From the NCBI GenBank assembly GCA_001599815.1, contig BCIA01000004.1:5358082-5422081 (forward strand): 64,000 nt of DNA, given 5' to 3'. Below the pieces are notes generated by a model that saw nothing but the letters and a program-made list of their open reading frames with translations, was not told the origin of the DNA and ran no database searches. A program made the position numbers and the translations under genes. Source of the DNA: Furcasterigmium furcatum (Eukaryota > Ascomycota > Sordariomycetes > Glomerellales > Plectosphaerellaceae). Below are positions 56,823 to 64,000 of this stretch, in pieces. Position 1 is the stretch's first letter. Every line of letters begins with the position of its first letter.

Positions 56823-58253
56823 TCAGTTTGCTAACCAGTCCATGTCGTCCATGTCTCCCAGGTCCCATGGCTCCAGGTGCTGGCATTGGGCTTGTTCAGG
56901 CTCTGCGTCAAGGCTGGATATGGGCTGATCTGCCATCTCATTAATCCAATCTTCTTCCCAGCATTCGCCAAACTCTGCTTGAAGCGTGGCCGGTCCAATG
57001 TCGTGCAGTGACGAAGCAGGCGTGTTGAAGACGTCCTCCTGGTAGTCCTCATCCCACCCACTCCACGCCGAGGTGTTGTCCCAAGACAACTGCGATTCGG
57101 TGGGCACCCCAGTCATATCAGAATCCATGACTGGGATGCTTTCAGGTGTCGCGTCTTGATCTTCTGCCTCAGCTCCGCGTTTTGAGGTCCGTTTCGGCAA
57201 TGCTTTCGTTTTCGAGGTGATCAGCCTCCAGAGTCTTGTCGACTCATCATCTTTGGGCTGGTGCTGGGGAGTGTCCCCTGCCAATATTCTTGCAGTTTGC
57301 CTGACTTGGGGCGACTGTGCATTTGAAAGGCCAGCAAGAACTGAAGAGATCAGCGGAAGATATGCGGCACGCGCTTGGAGAGCCTTGCTAGATCAGCTAA
57401 TGCAGAGCATGTTCAAGCCAGGCTGAACTAACCTTGAGATATCCTAGGTCAAAAACTCCAGGCGCAAGTTTGATCAACGGTAATGGCAACGGTTGCCGCG
57501 CGGTGCTGTACCCGGATGTGTTGCGTCTCCCGGCAACAAGGGTTGTCAACCCAACCTCCAGGAGCTTGAGGGGGGAGCCAGACTCCAAGAAACTGGCGGC
57601 GAAGGCGCCGCCACCGAGACTCTGGTGACTTGAATCTTCGATGTCCTATGCTTCGAAGTCCTCAATCCACTCGTTCTCTGCCGCGGCGACCGATTCAACG
57701 CCGTCCGCTGCTGGCACGGCTGACTCGTGGGACGACAAGAGTGAGCTGAAGTGAACGCTGCAGCAGACTCGCTTGAGGGAAGCAACCTGCACTAGTTCTG
57801 GGGGAGACAGTGTTGACACCAAACTCGGATGGTCAATTGCAAAAGAGAGCACGTTGAACGGCAGAGTCGCATCCTCAAGTGGGTTCAGTTGGATGCCCAA
57901 GCTTTTCCAAAGCTGCACCGTTTCCATTAGCATATGATGATGAAGGAGAAGAGGCAAGGACTTGCGCTCAGAGTCTCGACGTCTGACCGAATGCTTTCGA
58001 TCAGCGACGCAAGCCAAGGACCGCCGAGATCGGTTAGGCTATCTAACATGACCGTGAGAATGAGCCGACAGGCGCCCGTGCGGGCTATCCAGAGCTTGCC
58101 AGACTCAACCAGAGTCCCGAGGTCCGAAGGGCTGGCGTCCAGAGCAAGACGGTCTGCGTGGTCCAGGGTCATGAGAGATGCAATGGTCAGAGACAATGTG
58201 CCTCGCTTCTCCGAGACTGAGAAAGCATCGAGGCTGATCGACCTAGGAGCCAT
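56823..58253 (-). CDS. Hypothetical protein, gene model uncertain (possibly disrupted)
   Basis: A chain of protein-like minus-strand segments that I cannot join cleanly. From 58253 one frame reads MAPRSISLDAFSVSEKRGTL and onward to SLIESIRSD. A second frame (about 57940-57646) reads ETVQLWKSLGIQLNPLEDAT and onward, and meets TAG at 57646. The same frame continues beyond the TAG as DIEDSSHQSLGGGAFAASFL to FDLGYLK. A 49-nt intron (GTTAGT..AAG, about 57447-57399) leads to ALQARAAYLPLISSVLAGLS and the acidic C-terminus ending DMDDMDWLAN at 56823. The TAG could lie in a 54-nt intron, but the first junction has only weak splice signals. No family recognised. It may be a real gene with atypical introns or a decaying one. 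Confidence 0.45.
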
Positions 58254-58893
58254 TTGGCCGAGGCGTGGCCCGACAGAGCGGACAGCAAGTTTGAGGAAAC
58301 GCAGAGGAGTCCATGGTCATGATTCCACGTCGGATTAATAGGTAATTACCTAGGTACGTACCGAGGCAGCCAGCGGACTGGTATTAGTGGGATGCCCCTT
58401 CTTGTTGTTGGGGATGATGTGTTAAACGTACAGTGCGGGCGCTGCATGGATCCACAAAGGGACCCACCAACGCACTGTGACGGCTAGGCGGAGGCCAAGC
58501 TGTGGGGAAATCATCCGGCTCCATCTCTCTCCTTCTCATGACTTCATCCTCAACCCTCCGAGTCAGCGCGAAACCTCTAGATTTCACCTCTGCTTTCTTC
58601 AGAGCGGTATTTGTGCTTGGTCGTCACTCGTTTCTCTGGAACCCCAGCATGCTCGGCTAAAGGAATTCTCTCACCTTTGCTCGATCGTCGAATCCCTCTG
58701 GCGAACGTTCGTCAGGCCTCGCGACTCCCGACGGCCTTTTATCAGAACATCGGAAATCGCACCGCCAACAAACGCCCTTTTCCCCATCCATCACACGTCG
58801 CATCTGCCCGGGCACCGTCATATCTTCCCTTTGCGGCCTCGGCTCTGGACCTCCTGCATTGACTCACGACGACCATCGGATGCCCTCACGATC
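58254..58893. other. Intergenic region, divergent promoters
   Basis: Promoter space between the uncertain minus-strand gene and the TDT transporter gene. No separate gene recognised. Confidence 0.4.
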
Positions 58894-59100
58894 ATGCCGC
58901 TGGCAGACGTGGGATCTCTGGTGCTGAATCACGTCGTGTTTCTAACTCATCTCGTATATGTCTGCATATTTTTCACCCATGCAGAGCCTACCTTCTTGAT
59001 ATTCTTATACGTCCTGCTGAAGCTCTTCGCTGCACGGCCGGACGACTTCGACACACCACCGATATGGCCTCCTCCGATCCCCAAATGGAGCGAGTTGTAG
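58894..59100 (+). other. Hydrophobic small ORF overlapping the TDT transporter start
   Basis: A 68-codon frame begins 170 bases upstream of the transporter ATG and overlaps it by 37 bases in another frame. The product is very hydrophobic (LVLNHVVFLTHLVYVCIFFT, then PTFLIFLYVLLKLFA). It could be a regulatory uORF, a membrane microprotein or chance. Confidence 0.3.
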
Positions 59101-60859
59101 CGTCGACCGGGTACGAGTCTCCCGACGAGACCAACCAGCCTTTCTACTTCTCGCCAAAAGCAGGCTCCCCAGATCCTCCCTCGGATCTTGCGCAAGCGCC
59201 CCGGCAGAGGCTTGCTCCCGCGCAACGAACCGCCGAAGGGCCTCCTGGCAGGTCTCGGGATGAGACAGTCGATTCCAACGAGTCGAGCCTCAACGCCAGG
59301 CTGGCCAACGCTGGCCAGAAACGAGGCAACGGCAACGGCAAAGTAAGCCTCCGAGACCGGGTTGCTTGTCATCAGTGGACCTGGTTTGCAATGGTATTTT
59401 GGCCTCCCACCGACTTCTCTTTCTTAACTGACTGGGCAGACTATGGTGCGTTATGCTGTGGGCCGGCCTCTCAGCACCGACTGACCGACGATTACCAGGC
59501 AACGGGGGGTGTGGCGAATGTACTGAGCTCATGTTTGTTTACTCCTTCGACACCAAGCGTCAGTTCTGACAGCAAGCAGTGTCGTATCGGGGCCCGTGGC
59601 TCGATGGAGTCGGCGTTGCGTTCTTCCTCTTCAATATTCTTCTTTTCATCATGAACTGTGTTTTAATTACTATACGGTTTCGCCTCCGGCCCGGCTCATT
59701 CATGAACGCCTTTACGGACCAGACCGAGTCTCTATTCATTCCATCATTTGTGCGGTCCATCAACCCTTGAGCCCGGGCCAATAATGCTGACAGCTTCCAG
59801 TTCGTCTCGTACGTCTGAGCCCGATGAGACCCCAGACAGCCACTGAGCCATGATGTAGGATGACTGTCATAATGATCAACACCTGCCAATACGGCGTGCC
59901 AAACGTCGGCCCTTGGCTTTTCAGAACCTTGGAGGTCTTGTTCTGGGTCAATATGGCGTTCAGCGTTGCCGCCAGTGCCACGGTGTACCTGGTTCTCTGG
60001 TCTACGATGTGAGGACCCGCGCAACCCTGCGGTCGTCTTTCCTGCTGATACAAGGGCAGGATCTTCCCCATTCATATGATGACTCCCGTGTGGGTGTTCC
60101 CCGCGTATCCGTTGTTGTTGAACGGGCCTTTTGCCGCCACCCTGATCGACACAGCCGTCAGAACAAATCAAGGGTTTGCCTTCGACCACCTAGCCGTCGC
60201 ATTCTGCGCGTTATCCGTACAGGGTGCGGGATGCTTGATTGCTTTTATGATCTCAGCCGCTTTCATATACCGGCTGATGACGCAGAAGCTGCCTCGAGAC
60301 ATGCAGCGGCCTGGTGTGGTGAGTACCGCGAGAGCTTCTAATTGAGGCTTTGCTGACACGCTACAAGTTCATCTCAATTGGTCCATATGCCTTCACGGTG
60401 GCCGGCATCGGTACGTCTACACGCGATCTTAGGGAGAACTCAGTCACTGACAGGTGATATCAAGTGGGGATGGGCAGCCACGCCGATTTCATTCTGCCGG
60501 ACAACTTCATGGGCACCGACCAAGCGGTACCAATCGTCAAAATCCTATCCGTCATGGTGGGACTCTGGCTCTGGGGTCTGTCCATGTGGTTCTTCTTGGT
60601 GTCCGTCGGATCATTCTGGAAATATTATAAACCGGACCGATCTCTCCCTTTCGAGATGACGTGGTGGTCTTTTGTATTCCCCAACACGGCTCTCATCACG
60701 GCGACAGAGGCGATGGCCAAGGCACTGGACAACTCTGGGCTGAAGATATTGTCTTGCGTCCTTGCCGGCTTTCTCGTTGTCGTGTGGGCCGGGGTATTCT
60801 ATGCGATGATGAGGTGCCTCAAGCACAGGAAGCTGCTGTGGCCAAGGGGGGAAACTTAG
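59064..60859 (+). CDS. TDT-family transporter (malate / sulfite efflux type)
   Basis: Nine exons give 464 aa: 59064-59393, 59440-59445, 59499-59532, 59580-59749, 59801-59808, 59859-60008, 60060-60318, 60368-60410 and 60465-60859. All eight introns are 46-54 nt. The family is tellurite-resistance/dicarboxylate (Mae1, Ssu1, SLAC1 fold), ten-helix plasma-membrane channels for malate, sulfite or other anions. After a disordered 95-residue N-terminus come SLRDRVACHQWTWFAMTMAT, GGVANVL, WLDGVGVAFFLFNILLFIMN, TCQYGVPNVGPWLFR, MMTPVWVFPAYPLLLNGPFA, FISIGPYAFTVAGI and SFVFPNTALITATEAMAKAL. Exons 2 (6 nt) and 5 (8 nt) are micro-exons. Substrate unknown. Confidence 0.9.
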
Positions 60860-61272
60860 CGGGTTCCAGAGGTATTTCTCTGGGAAGACCATGTTGTCGC
60901 AAAGTCACTTGCTGAATCACGGCAAGTTGTATAGCATCTGTCTACCAAACTCCCTTTTTCCTCGTGAAGCTTCATGTGATCAAACGAAGATGCGGCTTGG
61001 AATCTGTAACAATTCCCGCACCTCGGATCTCGGCATTGGCATGAGACCCTGAGTATTCGAGAGTACTGGAAGCACGCGGCAGGTAACCATTTGATGAGGA
61101 AGAGGCAAATAGGCGGGAGGCCAACATCGTCATGTTGAGTTACTTGTTATACATGCTAAATGCCTTCCATGCCAGAAGAATTGAGAAGAGTTCGCTGGTC
61201 TTCCAATCAGGAGCTCCAAAACGAGCAAGAAAGTGTCCCGCGCGGGTGAGCTTACAATGAAGGGGGGATTTC
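60860..61272. other. Convergent 3' intergenic region
   Basis: Gap between the TDT transporter and yme2 stop codons; no coding signal. Confidence 0.5.
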
Positions 61273-63938
61273 TCAAGACTTCGACTGCGTGAGCGCCATT
61301 TTCAAAACCGCCATCTCCTTCTCAAAATCGGTGATCTTGTTCTGACTTCCCTCAAGCTTGTTCAGCAGATAGCTGATTCGTGAGCTGATCTGGTAGGGCT
61401 GCTTCGGCAAGGCGCCAAGCAGCGCCAGCTCGTTCTCGATTTTCTCAATAGACTTCATCTCCACCTTGGCGAGTTCAGTCAAGACCGCCAGGTCCATCTT
61501 GGCCTTCAGCACAGGGTCGCGGAGGAGGACGGCGAATGCAGCCTGGTACATTGGCTTCCCGGCAGTGATGGTCTCCGGAGCGCCATGACGCCCCTTGACA
61601 GTAATGAGCTCGGCGGACGCCAGACCGTCCAGCGCCGCCTCGCCATTTGCAGCAGCCGACGTAGTGGATGACGCAAACGTGTTCGAGAGGAGGACCTCGT
61701 TGTACCGGAGACTCTTGTTCTGTGCCAAGGCCTTGACGAGGTACCAAGCCTGCTGGGTCGACCACTGCTTTCCCTCTGCGCCTTCACTGTTGCCCAATAG
61801 GTACACTTTGACGATCTCCGTGGCGCTCTGGCTGATGATCTCATCGACGGCGTGCTTAGGCGTCTGACCACCCTTGATGCGGCGGGCCAGGAACTCCAGA
61901 TCAGTGAGTCGACCGCCAAGCAAATCGATGCAGTCGTCCAATTCCGAAAGATCTGTCCTGGGGGCCCCTGGTGTCTTTTTTTGTTCGGCGCTCACGGCTT
62001 TGGGATCAGAGTCATCCGCTTCAAGACGGCTCGCGATGAATTTCTTCGCAACATCTGGCGACAAATCGCCGAGGGAAAGCTGTCGGAATACGCGGTCTGG
62101 CATCACCTTGGACAAAGGCTTCGCGTACGACGAGTCGGTGGTCAGGAAGACCACATGCGCGACGTTGTTCTGGACGAGAATCGCAGCCCATTGGGCCATC
62201 TTGTCGTAGACGAGGCCTGACTCCTCGCTCTTGTGAAGGAAGTTGTCGATAACAACCACGGGGCGCTTCTCGGGATGAGCCTCGAGGTAGGCGTCATCAG
62301 ACAGGTCTGCGTCCTTGTCACTCTTCCGACGGCCTGAGAGCGAGACCTGCTTCAGTGCCCCTGCAGTCGTGTGGAGAATCTTGGTGACCTGGGACTCGAG
62401 GGTTTCCGAAAAGCCAGACTTGACGCCCGTAGTACTCTGGACAGCCAGGTCAACCAGGCTGCTCATGCTGTTCGCCCATGAGAAGACAGGTCGGTATCCA
62501 GTAGCTGACGCCAGATGCTTAATCGTACCGGTCTCGCCTCGCGCCTCTGCGATAGGCCGACAGTCGATAACCATGACGTTCTTCCTTCCCTGGAGCGACT
62601 GGTCGAGGACGAGCTCCTTCTTTCCAGACCCCCGTGGGCCTTGAACGACAATGAAGGTGTCAGAGCTCTCCATCAGCCAGGTCTGGATCTGCTCGATCAG
62701 GTCCCGGCGATGATTCCACACGGTATGGAAGCCGGCCTTATCCGACTTCTTCGACCCAAGAGAAAGAATATCATTCGTCTGGGTCCGTACCCATCTGTAC
62801 AGGCGGCTATCGGTGATCCGGAATGATCGCTGAATGTGTATCTTGACGAAAAACTGGCGGATCGGATCGAAGACGGCGACGGTGATGGCGGTGAGCAGCC
62901 CAACGACAATAGGAATAACGAGTCGCGGATGATTGACGATCCAATTCCAGATGCTGTGCGCCTTCACCTTCTGCTCGTAGGACAGCCGAAGCTTGGTGCC
63001 ATTTTTGCCTCCGCCAAGGGACTCCGTTACGAGAAACCCATGAAGACAGTTCCGGGCCATGACGGCATCTCGGACAAGGGCGAAGTCAAGATAGGCAAAT
63101 TTGGGCAGGAGCTTCGAGTCGGGTGGCTGAGATGTGATCTCGGAGATCTTTCCGTACCTACGGAAGAGGCTGTAGAGGTCTTCCTGCGACAACTCGGCGG
63201 CATCACCACCGGGCTCCTTTGGGATGAATTCGATCCTGAGCCTTGACCGGGGGAACCTGTACAAGTCTTCGAGCCACGGGATTCCCTTGACGAGGCCAAC
63301 ATTGACACCTCGGAAGGGATTGAACCATGGCTTCAACGGCGAGGAAGTGAGGTTCTTGGCGAGCGACCCTAAAATGTTTGTGTGAGTTGAATGCTATAGT
63401 TGTGGCCAGAATGTAGACGAACCTTCCAACTCCTCAGCCGCAACGTCGGGTCCATGGCTGACTTTCACAAAGGCGCCGCCGTCTTTCAGTCGAGGGAGAA
63501 TCTCGGTGACTTTCATAGGAATATTCTCGGGGATGGCGCGTTTGACAAGATTGATCGGGTCTAGTGCGCCAAGGCTCGAGTTGTTGAACCTCTTGAGGAG
63601 CTCAGCAATGTCCTCGTCGCCTGTCCACGGCCTTCGCAAGAAGATGACGAGAAACGTCAATTTCAGAGGAAAGAGGTCTGTCGCGTGTGAGCCAGCGCCT
63701 CGAGCGAAGCAGGGAGAGTCTTACTGTCGAACCACAGGATGGATTCATTCTGCTTGGCCACAATGTGCCCTGACGTCTCCTCTCTGGAGAGGACGTCTGG
63801 TGAGGGTCGCGTGCGGCTCGTGTGAAGCTGTGTCCTCAGTCTGGGTGTCAGTCCAGGCGCCTGCAGCGCCCATCGCATCGGTCGCGGTGAGATGAGAGGC
63901 TGCCGCCCCAGGGGACGGAGCAGCATTCTCTGCGACAT
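61273..63938 (-). CDS. yme2: Mitochondrial inner-membrane protein Yme2 (mitochondrial escape protein 2)
   Basis: Three exons (63938-63725, 63677-63423, 63368-61273) give 854 aa, the normal family length. Yme2 is an integral inner-membrane protein that influences mtDNA nucleoid structure and mtDNA escape. The N-terminus (MSQRMLLRPLGRQPLISPRP) is an Arg-rich presequence. An RRM-like domain lies at about residues 195-290 (SRLRIEFIPKEPGGDAAELS, LFRRYGKISEITSQP, FAYLDFALVRDAVMARNCLH). One membrane span sits at about 304-323 (PRLVIPIVVGLLTAITVAVF). The AAA-like NTPase part follows, with Walker A GPRGSGKKE (about 400-408) and Walker B RPVVVIDNFLHK. The C-terminus has a coiled coil ending in VLKMALTQSKS. 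Confidence 0.95.
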
Positions 63939-64000
63939 GTTGATGTCGGGGAGTTCGTCAGAGAACGTATCACTGGCAGGGCCTCTAAAAAATCATCAGG
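63939..64000. other. yme2 upstream sequence, right edge
   Basis: 62 bases upstream of the yme2 start; nothing further can be said. Confidence 0.4.

Noticed and set aside
59341..59373. Possible intron GTAAGC..CAG in the TDT gene
   Set aside because: Only about 33 nt, below the size of real introns here, and it would delete SLRDRV, which is conserved in the family.

Overview
The window is nuclear DNA of a filamentous ascomycete (Pezizomycotina, most likely a Sordariomycete). The evidence is short introns (mostly 45-75 nt, GTRNGT donors and YAG acceptors), G+C-rich coding sequence, a fungal DASH subunit (Dad3), an NRC-2/Fpk-type AGC kinase, a Zn2Cys6 regulator and fungal forms of Vps24, Yme2, Tma46 and Ost4. 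I cannot name the species. All exon models come from splice signals, reading frame and family resemblance, because no database search was possible.

Layout. 0-12.5 kb is sparse: an allantoate/pantothenate-type MFS transporter, a rhodanese/Cdc25-like protein, an unusual trypsin-like protease with a long repeated C-terminus and a small conserved hypothetical. 12.5-22 kb is a 9.5-kb stretch in which I find no gene, except a probable metallo-beta-lactamase relic near 21.1 kb. 22-37 kb holds a secreted isochorismatase-family protein and a run of housekeeping genes: vps24, p23/sba1, yra1 (with one very long intron), ost4 (50 aa), an acidic hypothetical, tma46, an SDR and a PIP-box/AT-hook/C2H2 protein. 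50-64 kb holds nrc-2, dad3, mrps5, a single-pass microprotein, an uncertain hypothetical, a malate/sulfite-type (TDT) transporter with two micro-exons and yme2.

The most interesting segment is 37.8-48.2 kb. A sugar-porter MFS transporter, a GH88 unsaturated glucuronyl hydrolase, a DUF2264 protein and a Zn2Cys6 transcription factor sit side by side. GH88 and DUF2264 share a 399-bp divergent promoter, and neither has a visible signal peptide. This suggests import of a uronate-containing oligosaccharide followed by intracellular breakdown. An exact 16-bp pattern, ATCGTCCG-N2-GTCCGA, occurs in the GH88/DUF2264 promoter and again upstream of the regulator gene. Its ATCGTCCG core also lies upstream of the transporter gene. 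I read this as a candidate operator and regulon for a catabolic cluster that I do not recognise as described.
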